In this document: positions 7,158 to 15,564 of the stretch, piece after piece | Layout: every line of letters begins with the position of its first letter | Position numbering within the stretch: position 1 is the first letter of the stretch | Assembly: GCA_946887075.1 (NCBI GenBank) | Contig: CAMPKA010000024.1 | Location: forward strand, 1 to 42,106 | Reading direction: 5' to 3' | Source of the DNA: an uncultured Salinimicrobium sp. | Lineage (GTDB): Bacteria; Bacteroidota; Bacteroidia; Flavobacteriales; Flavobacteriaceae | Length of the DNA stretch: 42,106 bases | Translations under genes and position numbers: made by a program | The notes under the pieces: model-generated | Seen by the model: the letters and a program-made list of their open reading frames with translations, nothing else | What the model was told of the DNA's origin: nothing | Databases searched by the model: none

Positions 7158-9338
7158 ATGTTACAGCCGATGATCAGACAGATTCCATTTTACTTGTTTT
7201 GGGCCTTATTTGCTGTCCAGCCAATTTATGCCCAGGAAGTTCCTGAAGTCACCACGGAGGATTATTCCCATGCGGTAAGATTTCTAGGCAATAATACCAG
7301 GGATCTGGTTACCAGGGACAGGGTAAGACCTGAATGGCTGGACGACGGACGATTCTGGTATAGGATCAGAACGGATAAGGGATGGGAATACGTTTTGTAT
7401 GATCCCGATAAAAAGACCAGAAAAGTAGCTGGCTCCAAGGCGGAATTATTTGGGGACGTGGGGGACGAAGAAACCCCCGAAATAGACGATTCTGAAGTGT
7501 TGTCGCCCGACGGGACCAAAGTTGCTTTTCTCCGGGATTGGAACCTCTGGATGCGGGATCTGCGATCGGGTAAAGAGATCGCTCTTACCACGGACGGGGT
7601 AATGGACTTCGGCTACGCGACAGATAATGCAGGATGGAGAAAAAGCGACCGACCTGTTTTGCTTTGGTCTCCGGATTCAAAGAAAATCGCGACTTATAAG
7701 CAGGACCAAAGACATGTCGACAATATGTATTTGGTGGAAACCACAGTCGGAGCCCCAACGCTCCAACAATGGAAGTACCCCCTCCCAGGTGACGAAAAGC
7801 CCATTATGATAGAAAGGGTGATTATCGATGTAGAAAAGCAGCAGGTAATTCCCCTTAAAATACCACCGGATCCTCGTCGCGGAACCCTGTGTGATGATAT
7901 TTCGTGTTCTGGTGCTTTTGACGACAATATGTGGGACAAAACGAGCACGAAACTGGCTTTCGTTTCTACCTCGAGGGACCACAAAGAAGCACGACTGAGA
8001 ATCGCCGACGCCAAAACGGGAGTCGTCCGGGAAGTCTTCCAGGAAAAGGTGCCCACCCAGTATGAATCCGGCCAGGGCAGTATCAACTGGAGATATCTTC
8101 CGGAATCTGACGAAATCATCTGGTATTCTGAACGGGATAATTGGGGGCACCTTTATCTGTACGACCTCGAGAACGGAGAACTCAAGCACCAGATCACAGA
8201 AGGAGACTTCGTAGTAACAAAGCTTCTCAGAGTAGACCAGGACAAGCGGGTGCTTTATTTTCTGGCCCAGGGCAAAGAGGCAGAACGGAATCCCTATTAT
8301 GCACACCTATACAGGGTAGATTTTGACGGAAAAAACTTGGAAATACTCACCCCTGAGGATGCCAATCATAATGTTTTTCTTTCCCCGGAGGGGAATTATT
8401 TCGTCGATAGCTATTCGACGCCTGTCAGTCCTCCTGTCGCTGTAGTGAGAAGTACCAATGGAACATTGATCGAAGGATTGGAAGAAGCTGACATCTCCGG
8501 CTTGATTGCTCAGGGGTGGCAGCCTCCTCAGGAAATTCAGGTGAAATCTGCCAACGGAAACTGGGATCTCTATGGCCTTATGTTTACTCCTACAAGTCTT
8601 GATCCGGAGAAGGAATATCCGGTGGTAAATTATATCTATCCAGGACCTCAGGGCGGAAGCGTTGGAAGCTGGAACTTCATGGCTTCCCGAAGGGATCATC
8701 AGGCATTGGCTGAGCTCGGATTTATCGTAGTGCTGATCGACGGTACATGTAACCCCGGGAGGTCCAAGAAATTTCATGATGCCTGCTATGGCGACATCTC
8801 CACCAATACATTGGAAGACCAGATTTCCGGCCTTCGGCAGCTGGCCGCCAGGCATGACTACCTGGATCTTACCAGGGTAGGTATATGGGGACATTCAGGA
8901 GGAGGATTCGCAACTGCCGCTGCGATGTTCAGATATCCGGAATTCTACAAAGTGGGAATTGCAGAAAGCGGAAACCATGATAACAGAAACTATGAAGATG
9001 ATTGGGGAGAACGTTATATAGGCCTCTTGCAACGGGACCAGGCGGGATTTTCCAATTATACGCTCCAGGCGAACCAGCTTCATGCTGAAAACCTACAGGG
9101 TAAGTTACTTCTCGCCCATGGTGGTCTGGATGATAATGTCCCGCCTTACAACACTTTTCTAGTCGTGGATGCCCTTATTGACGCGAACAAGGATTTCGAT
9201 CTGATCATTTTTCCCAACGCCAGACATGGGTTTGGCCAGGATAGTGACTATATGACCCGCAGGAGATGGGATTACTTTGTCAGGCATTTATTAGGTAGCG
9301 ACCCCCCGGATAATTTTCAAATCGGTTCGCAGCGATGA
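7158..9338 (+). CDS. Secreted dipeptidyl-peptidase IV-like serine peptidase (family S9)
   Basis: Exported prolyl-oligopeptidase-family peptidase that would cleave dipeptides from peptides in the periplasm or outside. An N-terminal signal peptide (MIRQIPFYLFWALFAVQPIYAQ region, split here as MIRQIPFYLF and WALFAVQPIYAQ) precedes a beta-propeller (about 90-450, DPPIV_N type). The alpha/beta hydrolase domain follows, with nucleophile motif GHSGGG (Ser about 580), the acid in GGLDDNVPP (about 658-659) and the histidine in NARHGFG (about 690). The frame is open to a TTG at 7131; I chose the ATG at 7158, and an ATG at 7170 gives an equally good signal peptide. At about 726 residues it has the family's normal length. 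It is convergent with the methyltransferase gene, 8 bp apart. Confidence 0.9.
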   Translation: MLQPMIRQIPFYLFWALFAVQPIYAQEVPEVTTEDYSHAVRFLGNNTRDLVTRDRVRPEWLDDGRFWYRIRTDKGWEYVLYDPDKKTRKVAGSKAELFGDVGDEETPEIDDSEVLSPDGTKVAFLRDWNLWMRDLRSGKEIALTTDGVMDFGYATDNAGWRKSDRPVLLWSPDSKKIATYKQDQRHVDNMYLVETTVGAPTLQQWKYPLPGDEKPIMIERVIIDVEKQQVIPLKIPPDPRRGTLCDDISCSGAFDDNMWDKTSTKLAFVSTSRDHKEARLRIADAKTGVVREVFQEKVPTQYESGQGSINWRYLPESDEIIWYSERDNWGHLYLYDLENGELKHQITEGDFVVTKLLRVDQDKRVLYFLAQGKEAERNPYYAHLYRVDFDGKNLEILTPEDANHNVFLSPEGNYFVDSYSTPVSPPVAVVRSTNGTLIEGLEEADISGLIAQGWQPPQEIQVKSANGNWDLYGLMFTPTSLDPEKEYPVVNYIYPGPQGGSVGSWNFMASRRDHQALAELGFIVVLIDGTCNPGRSKKFHDACYGDISTNTLEDQISGLRQLAARHDYLDLTRVGIWGHSGGGFATAAAMFRYPEFYKVGIAESGNHDNRNYEDDWGERYIGLLQRDQAGFSNYTLQANQLHAENLQGKLLLAHGGLDDNVPPYNTFLVVDALIDANKDFDLIIFPNARHGFGQDSDYMTRRRWDYFVRHLLGSDPPDNFQIGSQR

Positions 9339-9346
9339 GGGAGAAT

Positions 9347-10141
9347 TTATTTTCCTGTTTTCTTCGATATCTCCTTCTGCCAGTCCTTGCCTACCGCTGA
9401 AAGATATTCTGAGTAGTTCCAGGTATCAAGACTGGAATGGAGGCTGCTGTCTTTTTCCGCTACGTAGGTCTCATCCTCCGGAGTCCCCACGATTCGGAAC
9501 CCGCAGCTTCTTAACATGGAAATAATGCCCTGGTGATTGGGTGCCCACCAGTTGGTCGGATCACCTGCGAGTTTGTTTTCAATAAAGGACATTGACGGCC
9601 AGGCTTTCTCCTGCATGATCTCCCGCTTATGGAACTCCACATCCTCCGGAATTTCCATCTCCTCCGCTCCCGGTAGGGAAAGCGTCTGGAACACCATCAA
9701 TCTCTTGACCTTGTGGGTAAGGATGTCCAGGGCCAACATGGGGTAACGCAAATGATAAAAAACGCCCATAAACCAGACCAGGTCAAATTTTTCTTCCACA
9801 TGTGCCAGATCATACACCTGCATCTGTTGGAAAGTCATTCTGTTCTGCAATCCGAATTGTTCTGCAGCCCATCGCGCCTGTTTGAGGTAATGCTCATCCA
9901 GGTCAATTCCCAAAACCTCTGCTCCCCTTTTGGCCAGTTGGATCGAATAATAGCCAGCATTGCAGCCGATATCAAGCACCTTCCATCCATTCAGATTCTC
10001 CGGAATGGAATTTTGGATTTTGAGCCATTTAAAGGCTGGGAAATCTCCCAGAAAATGTTCAGGTGCCGTCTGGCTTCCGTCAGGCAGGTGAAGGTTGTGG
10101 AACCATGGACCCAGGTTTTTGATCTCTTCCTTTGTTGTCAT
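9347..10141 (-). CDS. SAM-dependent methyltransferase of the TIGR04290 (Rta_06860) type
   Basis: Class I methyltransferase, 264 residues, last gene of the ten-gene sugar operon. The N-terminal stretch LGPWFHNLHLPDG and the segment TAPEHFLGDFP are typical of the TIGR04290 group as I remember it, which is related to the CmoB/Methyltransf_9 family. SAM-binding motif I is VLDIGCNAGYYS (about 55-66), followed by the acidic residue in GIDLDE. The substrate is unknown. Its position at the end of a glycosyltransferase operon suggests methylation of a sugar or of the finished glycoside. It starts three bases after the stop of the preceding glycosyltransferase gene, so translational coupling is likely. 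Family recall is from memory and should be confirmed by HMM search. Confidence 0.85.
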   Translation of the reverse strand: MTTKEEIKNLGPWFHNLHLPDGSQTAPEHFLGDFPAFKWLKIQNSIPENLNGWKVLDIGCNAGYYSIQLAKRGAEVLGIDLDEHYLKQARWAAEQFGLQNRMTFQQMQVYDLAHVEEKFDLVWFMGVFYHLRYPMLALDILTHKVKRLMVFQTLSLPGAEEMEIPEDVEFHKREIMQEKAWPSMSFIENKLAGDPTNWWAPNHQGIISMLRSCGFRIVGTPEDETYVAEKDSSLHSSLDTWNYSEYLSAVGKDWQKEISKKTGK

Positions 10142-10144
10142 AAA

Positions 10145-11218
10145 CTAAATCTTCTCTGTTTTCAAAATTTGCTGTACATACCCGACAAGTTGCTTTGCCC
10201 TGGCCTCAGCAGAATGAAGTTCCAGAACTTTCAGGCGCGCATTCTTGCCTATTTCTATTCTTTCCGGACCGGTGATGTCGCGAAGATACTCCTGAACTTC
10301 CAAGGCATCAGTAGCGATCAGAATCTCTTTTCCAGGCACAAAGATCGTCTCCAGTCCCTCCCAATAATCTGAAATGACGGGAACACCACAAGCAGCAGCT
10401 TCAAAAAGCCTTACACTGGGGGAATATCCGGCGCGTATCATATCCTCCCGGGTAATGTTCAGGGTGAAAGTCTGTGAATTATAGAATTCTCTGTGACGGT
10501 GCGGGGGGATATGGTCAATTCGCTCCACATTTGAGGACCAGGGATAATCCTCGGGGTACTGCGGTCCGGCTACAACAAAACGCTGTTCGGGAAAAGAGGC
10601 AGCTGGTTTATTCAGTAATTCCTCGAGACCTGGCTGCCGATCATCACTATAAGTTCCCAAATAACCCATTTTCCAATGCTGTGTTCTTTCCTCAGGAAAA
10701 TACAGATCGGGATCTACTGAGCAGTAGAGCGCCTTTGCTGCAGGAGAACCAAAATGTTTCATGAGGTGATCCAGGATATTGCCCCCGGAAAAGGAAAGGT
10801 AGAGATCGTATTTCTGAATAAGGTCCGGGCTGAGATACTCAAAATCATTCCTTTCGAGTTTGGCCATCGTAACCGGGGTATCAATATCATAAAAGGCCGT
10901 TATCCCCTTTGCTGTTTTAATCACCCAGTTCCCTACCTGGACTCCTTGCTGGACGTAGGATCCGACCATCACTACGTCAGCGGTGCGAACTTCTTCAGCA
11001 TATGTCTCCCATAACTCCTTGTTCGAAGCATATAGTCCCAGCCTGCAAAATTCCGGATTTGGTAGATCGCGATTACCGGAGTACCAGGGAACATCCTTTT
11101 CGAGAAACAAGACTTGATGCCCCAGTCGGTCGAGCTGCTTAATGAGGGCACGATAGGTAGTAGCGTGGCCATTGCCCCAGGAGGAAGTTACGGAAAGCCC
11201 GATTATAACGAATTTCAT
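10145..11218 (-). CDS. CgeB-like glycosyltransferase, copy 1 (most downstream)
   Basis: Cytosolic GT-B glycosyltransferase, 357 residues, no membrane segment. The N-terminal Rossmann half starts KFVIIGLSVTSSWGNGHATTYR; the C-terminal half has the donor-site motif SPSVRLFEAAACG (Glu about 273) followed by SDYWEGLETIF, the layout of the Glyco_trans_1_2/CgeB group. It is one of three neighbouring paralogues sharing an N-terminal W-N-x-x-A-x-x-x-R pattern followed by LIKQLDRLGH and the LFEAAACG-like motif. It starts 12 bases after the stop of copy 2. Sugar donor and acceptor are unknown. Bacillus CgeB takes part in spore-surface glycosylation; that is a family analogy only. Confidence 0.85.
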   Translation of the reverse strand: MKFVIIGLSVTSSWGNGHATTYRALIKQLDRLGHQVLFLEKDVPWYSGNRDLPNPEFCRLGLYASNKELWETYAEEVRTADVVMVGSYVQQGVQVGNWVIKTAKGITAFYDIDTPVTMAKLERNDFEYLSPDLIQKYDLYLSFSGGNILDHLMKHFGSPAAKALYCSVDPDLYFPEERTQHWKMGYLGTYSDDRQPGLEELLNKPAASFPEQRFVVAGPQYPEDYPWSSNVERIDHIPPHRHREFYNSQTFTLNITREDMIRAGYSPSVRLFEAAACGVPVISDYWEGLETIFVPGKEILIATDALEVQEYLRDITGPERIEIGKNARLKVLELHSAEARAKQLVGYVQQILKTEKI

Positions 11219-11230
11219 GGCGCGATCGGT

Positions 11231-12331
11231 TTATAAATTATGTATTTTATTTTTGCTCTTTTTCGAGATGGCAGACTCCAGAAGTTCGGCCCGATGTTCA
11301 TAAGTATGCGCCTCCAGAACTTTTTTCAATGCCGCTTTTCCGATTTCATTGGCTTTCTCATGGCTGAGTTCCGTCAGAATCTCCTTTACCTCCTGCCCGT
11401 TTTTGGCCACAAGAATCTCCTTCCCAGGTTCAAAGAAAGTTTCGATACCCTTCCAATGGTCCGTAATGATACAGGCACCTGCGCCCGCAGCTTCGAAGAC
11501 CCTGGTAGCAGGGGAATAGCCGTACCTGGCCATGCTGTCCCGGCTGATATTCAGCACTGCTTTGGGAGTACAGTTAAAGGCATTGTGATCGCTGGTATAG
11601 ACGTGACCGACATAACTCACATTTTGAGGGATATCCTTGTCTTCCCAACCACTACCTCCGAGTATGAAATTAGCTTTAGTAAGACTTCTTGCAGGATTGA
11701 GAAAAAATTCCTCCACGCGTGCTTCCCGGTCCGGCAGCCGATTTCCCAGGAAAGCAAGTGTGGCTTTGTATTTCTCTACAGGGGAGACCGGGTAATGGGT
11801 GTCCTTATCCAGAGCATTGTAAATTGGAATACATTTTTTGGCTCCCTTGTTCTGATATGCTTCAGAAACCGGTTTTCCTCCTCCGTAGGTCAGGATGAGG
11901 TCGTATTCCGGAATCAGTTCTCGAAAGGGATCATTGGGATGCCTCTCAACGCGATCGAGGGTGGCGGGAGCATCCACATCCCAGAAAATAACGATGTTTT
12001 CCTTTCTTTTCAATTGTAACACGGCCTCTTCCAGAAATGAATCGAAGGCACCTATGCCACTGGCTTTAATGATCACATCAGCTTCGGATGCCTCGCGGAG
12101 CAAAGCACGGAGCGTGACCTGGTCCTCCGGATAGACCACGACCCGGCACCATTCAGGGTCGTCTATATCCCTGTGTTTTTGCCGTTCGTATATATCTGGC
12201 TCATAAAAAGTCACCTGGTGCCCAAGTTTATGCAGGGCCTTGACAATTCCCCGGTAATATGTCGCAGCACCGTTCCAATAGGCAGAAACTATGCTTGACC
12301 CGAAAAAGGCAATTTTCAGCTGCTTATTCAT
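11231..12331 (-). CDS. CgeB-like glycosyltransferase, copy 2
   Basis: 366-residue GT-B glycosyltransferase and close paralogue of copy 1. The N-terminus has KIAFFGSSIVSAYWNGAATYYRG and then IVKALHKLGHQ; the donor site has SPATRVFEAAGAG followed by TDHWKGIETFFEPGKEIL, nearly the same as WEGLETIFVPGKEIL in copy 1. This points to tandem duplication followed by divergence. It overlaps copy 3 upstream by four bases (ATGA). The C-terminal tail is lysine-rich. Specificity unknown. The close match to copy 1 suggests that the two use the same kind of donor and add successive residues, which is inference. Confidence 0.85.
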   Translation of the reverse strand: MNKQLKIAFFGSSIVSAYWNGAATYYRGIVKALHKLGHQVTFYEPDIYERQKHRDIDDPEWCRVVVYPEDQVTLRALLREASEADVIIKASGIGAFDSFLEEAVLQLKRKENIVIFWDVDAPATLDRVERHPNDPFRELIPEYDLILTYGGGKPVSEAYQNKGAKKCIPIYNALDKDTHYPVSPVEKYKATLAFLGNRLPDREARVEEFFLNPARSLTKANFILGGSGWEDKDIPQNVSYVGHVYTSDHNAFNCTPKAVLNISRDSMARYGYSPATRVFEAAGAGACIITDHWKGIETFFEPGKEILVAKNGQEVKEILTELSHEKANEIGKAALKKVLEAHTYEHRAELLESAISKKSKNKIHNL

Positions 12332-13461
12332 GTGTGCGTTATTTTGGGTGCCTCAGTAGAACTCATGGAAGCGGATGTAAGGGTTTCGAGAATTTGCTCC
12401 AGTTCATCTACCCGATGTGAGCAGGTGTGTCTTGTGAGGATCGTTTCTCTTCCGTTGCGGGAGAGGCTCTGGGCAAGTTGTGCGCTCTTAAGAACTTCAG
12501 AAAGCTTATAGGTCATATCCATTCCGTCTGCAGCCATTAGATAATCCATACCCTCGGTAAAAAGACCCTCTGAATCGTTCCACGGGGAGCAGATCAGTGG
12601 AATGCCACAAGATAATGCCTCAAACGGCCTTATCGTAGGAATACCTGGAAGGTTCTTTACATACGGTCTTCGTGGAACATGTACGGTAACCTTATACCGG
12701 GAAAAAATCTCAGGCACTTTATAATTCGGAAGCCATCCTCCATAGGAGATTCCGGCCGCCTTCAGGGCGTTTTTTGCTTCTTCGGGGTATCGCACCCCAT
12801 ATACGCGGGCTTGGAGGCCCAATTCCTTCACCGGTCCGATCAGAAACTCCATCAGCTCTTCAGTCCGTTCATCGTCTCCCCAGTTGCCGACCCATACCAG
12901 ATCTCCTTCCTTCTCCTGATCCCGGTCAGGCGTGAAAAATTCCGCATCGGCTGCTTCATGCCAGGTCCACACCTGTTTCACCCATTTTTGTTCGAGGTAA
13001 ATTTTCTTTATGACATCTCCGAAAACAAGCGCCCCATCGTAATGCTTAAAATCGTATCTCGACATACTTTGTGTATCCGTAACAGCTCTGTGATGGGTGT
13101 CATGAAAGAGGAGTTTATAGCCAAACCTTTGTTTCTGAGCACCGATTTCAGCAACTAGTGCGGGCTCATTCCATTCATGTACGATCACCAGATCGGCACC
13201 TGTCAAGATATGGTCGTAATTCAGTTTTTTAGAAGGATTGTAAAACTGGGGATTAAGCGAGGGATAGTATTGACGAAACTCGTCCAGTCGTTCCGCGCCG
13301 TGATCTTTCACCAGATTCTGCAGGCTCCATCCTCCCTCCGGTTCATACACATCCACGTCATGTCCGCGTTTTTGTAATTCTTTGATTATTCCCCGTAGAA
13401 AATGAGCATTCCCATGGTTCCAATCGGAATAAAGGGAATGATAGAACATGACTATCTTCAT
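12328..13461 (-). CDS. CgeB-like glycosyltransferase, copy 3 (diverged)
   Basis: 377-residue GT-B glycosyltransferase, the most diverged of the three tandem copies. It keeps the N-terminal pattern (SDWNHGNAHFLRGIIKEL) and the donor-site motif as IPTIRPFEALSCG followed by SPWNDSEGLF, but the middle part differs. It contains a HDTHHRA stretch and a KVTVHVPRRPY segment before the donor loop. It overlaps the GT4 gene upstream and copy 2 downstream by four bases each (ATGA), implying strict co-translation. A different donor or acceptor from copies 1 and 2 is plausible. No export signal. Confidence 0.84.
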   Translation of the reverse strand: MKIVMFYHSLYSDWNHGNAHFLRGIIKELQKRGHDVDVYEPEGGWSLQNLVKDHGAERLDEFRQYYPSLNPQFYNPSKKLNYDHILTGADLVIVHEWNEPALVAEIGAQKQRFGYKLLFHDTHHRAVTDTQSMSRYDFKHYDGALVFGDVIKKIYLEQKWVKQVWTWHEAADAEFFTPDRDQEKEGDLVWVGNWGDDERTEELMEFLIGPVKELGLQARVYGVRYPEEAKNALKAAGISYGGWLPNYKVPEIFSRYKVTVHVPRRPYVKNLPGIPTIRPFEALSCGIPLICSPWNDSEGLFTEGMDYLMAADGMDMTYKLSEVLKSAQLAQSLSRNGRETILTRHTCSHRVDELEQILETLTSASMSSTEAPKITHT

Positions 13462-14558
13462 AAACTTAGTGTTTTTGGTGTTTTATTCAGCACCTCTGAA
13501 TAAAGATTATAATACGCTTCCCCCATTTTTTCCGCTGTAAAATAGGCCGCTCTTTCAAGGGCTCTTCGGGAATAGGATTGGAGCAGGGAGGGATCCTGAA
13601 TAAGACGAATGAGATGTTTTTCAGCTTCCACTTCGTCCTCCGGTCCGAAAAATAATGCAGCCTCATCCCAGATCTCCTTGAGGGTGTCGAGATCGCTCAG
13701 AACAAGAGCACAACCATTGGCTGCAGCCTCCAGAATGGCCAGCCCAAAAGGTTCATATCGGGTCGGGCTGACATAAATTGAAGCTCTTGACATCCACTCC
13801 TGAACTTGCTCTGGAGAAAGTTTTCCGAGAAAATTGACATGCTCCAAATTACACTCCACCCCGGTATCCGGATTGATGGATTCTCCAGCCACATATACAG
13901 GCCATGGGAGTTTTTGTGCAATTCTCGATAGTAAAGATAAATTTTTAGCCTCATCCCAGATTCTCCCCATACAAAGGATGATATCCTCCTTTTTTGCTCT
14001 TTTCTGCCCTATCTGGCGTCCATTATAAATCACTTTTGCTTCAGTGGTAAACCCATGGGTCTGACGGGCTTTTGTCAGAATGGCTCTCGTAGGACTCACG
14101 ACGACATCAGAGGCTTCGAGAGATTCTTCGACTGTTCGTGTATATTGATCCCACCCATGCGGTGCACGATGTCCCTTCACGGCCTGCCACCAGGTTTGCA
14201 CGCAGGAATGAAATACGGTAATTACAGGAGTGCTCCAGCTCTCTTCGATATGGGCGTAATTGTTCAGGTGGACAATGTCGGGTTCAACCGTGTGGTAAAT
14301 ACTATTGAGCCACTTTCTGGACTGCTCAACATCAAACCATGGTTCCTCCATCCATTCCAGCTTGTAATCACTTCTATAGAAACGCACGTTTTTCAGGCTC
14401 TCAACAGCTTTCTCCTGAGCTGGAGAAGGCCAGGCACCCAGTGCTGCCAGGTAGATCTCAACCCCCTGGGATTCGAGAGCTTTACAAAGCTCCAGGGAAT
14501 ACACCCAAACTCCACCTACAGTGTCTGTGGTCATCAAGACCTTAAGTTTATCTTTCAT
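13458..14558 (-). CDS. GT4-family glycosyltransferase
   Basis: Cytosolic retaining glycosyltransferase with GT-B fold, 366 residues. It has the N-terminal acceptor-side motif TTDTVGGVWVYSLELCKAL (glycine-rich loop), the KVIYNGRQ segment, and the C-terminal E-x7-E donor motif in RYEPFGLAILEAAANG (Glu about 269 and 277). It is not closely related to the three CgeB-like genes downstream. Its start lies 11 bases inside the end of the Gfo/Idh gene and its stop overlaps the next start by four bases. Donor sugar unknown; GT4 members commonly use UDP-, GDP- or ADP-sugars. Confidence 0.9.
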   Translation of the reverse strand: MKDKLKVLMTTDTVGGVWVYSLELCKALESQGVEIYLAALGAWPSPAQEKAVESLKNVRFYRSDYKLEWMEEPWFDVEQSRKWLNSIYHTVEPDIVHLNNYAHIEESWSTPVITVFHSCVQTWWQAVKGHRAPHGWDQYTRTVEESLEASDVVVSPTRAILTKARQTHGFTTEAKVIYNGRQIGQKRAKKEDIILCMGRIWDEAKNLSLLSRIAQKLPWPVYVAGESINPDTGVECNLEHVNFLGKLSPEQVQEWMSRASIYVSPTRYEPFGLAILEAAANGCALVLSDLDTLKEIWDEAALFFGPEDEVEAEKHLIRLIQDPSLLQSYSRRALERAAYFTAEKMGEAYYNLYSEVLNKTPKTLSL

Positions 14559-15564
14559 AGATACGATCGATTATTTCGGCGGTCCGAATGAATTCTTCGG
14601 CTGTCTCCGGGTGGAATTTGTTATCGGTCAGCAGGTTTTTTGCCCATACTTTTCCTGCCCTTCCCCCCCAGTCATCTTGGGAATCCACCAGGATTTCAGT
14701 ACTCGTTCCTGAATATTTTTCCGCGACAAAATCATAAAAGGATCCGTTGATATTCTTAAAGGCGGCCCCTCCTTTCGTGCCATAGAACCTTGCGGCAATT
14801 ACGGCATCTTGTCCCGCAGGCAGTTTCCAGCTGCATTGAAGGTTGATCAGGGTACTTGAAGCAGAGGTCATGGTAATGTTCGCGAAGTCCTCAACCGTCC
14901 TTTCTTTCGGGTTTAACTTTCTGCCCTTTTGGAATAATTGGCTATTGACCTCCTGGATTTTCGGGAAATTCAAAGTCCACAGGGCCAGATCTACAAGGTG
15001 GACTCCCAGGTCCATCACACAACCCCCACCTGATCGCTCAAGATCATAAAACCATTCCTTATCGGGACCGTAAGCGTTGTGAAAAGTTAGATCAACGGCA
15101 AAAATGTCTCCGATATCTCCCCTGTGGATGAGGTGATATATCGCTTCAAATGCTTTTGTATACCTGTAGGAGAGATCCACGGACAGCAGTTTGCTGGCTT
15201 TCCTGGAGGCGGCCACTACCGCTCTTGCCTCCTCTGCGGTACGACCAAGAGGTTTTTGACAGAAAACAGCCTTCCCCGAAGAGAAAGCTTCTATGGCCTG
15301 AGAGGCGTGTAAGGCGCTGGGAGTGGCGATCACCACACCGTCGATAGCAGGATCCCCATAGATTTCTTCCGGTGAATTGCAGGAGGTGATCTTTTCGGAA
15401 ACTTCCAGAGCGCTTCGACTGTTCTCTTCGGCCGGGTCATAGACCTTGGCTCTAGTCTCGGGAAAATCCTCAAGAATCGCCTGCATCCTGTTTCTTCCAA
15501 TCCAGCCCAGGCCGAGGAAGCCCAAATTCAGGGTTCTCATTGGTGTTGGTGTCTCAATCATCAT
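14548..15564 (-). CDS. Gfo/Idh/MocA family NAD(P)-dependent oxidoreductase
   Basis: Sugar or cyclitol dehydrogenase, 338 residues. The Rossmann motif is GFLGLGWIGRNR (about 15-26). The family's EKP lysine appears as QKP in FCQKPLG (Lys about 104). The second-domain motif is GGCVMDLGVHLVDLALW with the catalytic-type histidine. The start codon shares one base with the stop of the alcohol dehydrogenase gene (TGATG). A second start at the ATG at 15540, just before the Rossmann strand, is possible. It would oxidise or reduce a ring hydroxyl on a sugar or inositol-like substrate; the exact substrate cannot be deduced. The E-to-Q change in the EKP motif occurs in other members and does not argue against activity. 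Confidence 0.88.
   Translation of the reverse strand: MMIETPTPMRTLNLGFLGLGWIGRNRMQAILEDFPETRAKVYDPAEENSRSALEVSEKITSCNSPEEIYGDPAIDGVVIATPSALHASQAIEAFSSGKAVFCQKPLGRTAEEARAVVAASRKASKLLSVDLSYRYTKAFEAIYHLIHRGDIGDIFAVDLTFHNAYGPDKEWFYDLERSGGGCVMDLGVHLVDLALWTLNFPKIQEVNSQLFQKGRKLNPKERTVEDFANITMTSASSTLINLQCSWKLPAGQDAVIAARFYGTKGGAAFKNINGSFYDFVAEKYSGTSTEILVDSQDDWGGRAGKVWAKNLLTDNKFHPETAEEFIRTAEIIDRIYER

Noticed and set aside
7677..8894. Two long minus-strand frames (about 200 codons each)
   Set aside because: Antisense to the S9 peptidase propeller and hydrolase domain; composition typical of shadow frames.
9713..10372. 219-codon open frame on the plus strand
   Set aside because: It runs antisense across two clearly real minus-strand genes (methyltransferase and CgeB-like transferase) and its translation has no domain-like features.
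11240..12019. 259-codon plus-strand frame
   Set aside because: Antisense shadow of CgeB-like copy 2, whose conserved motifs prove the minus strand is coding.
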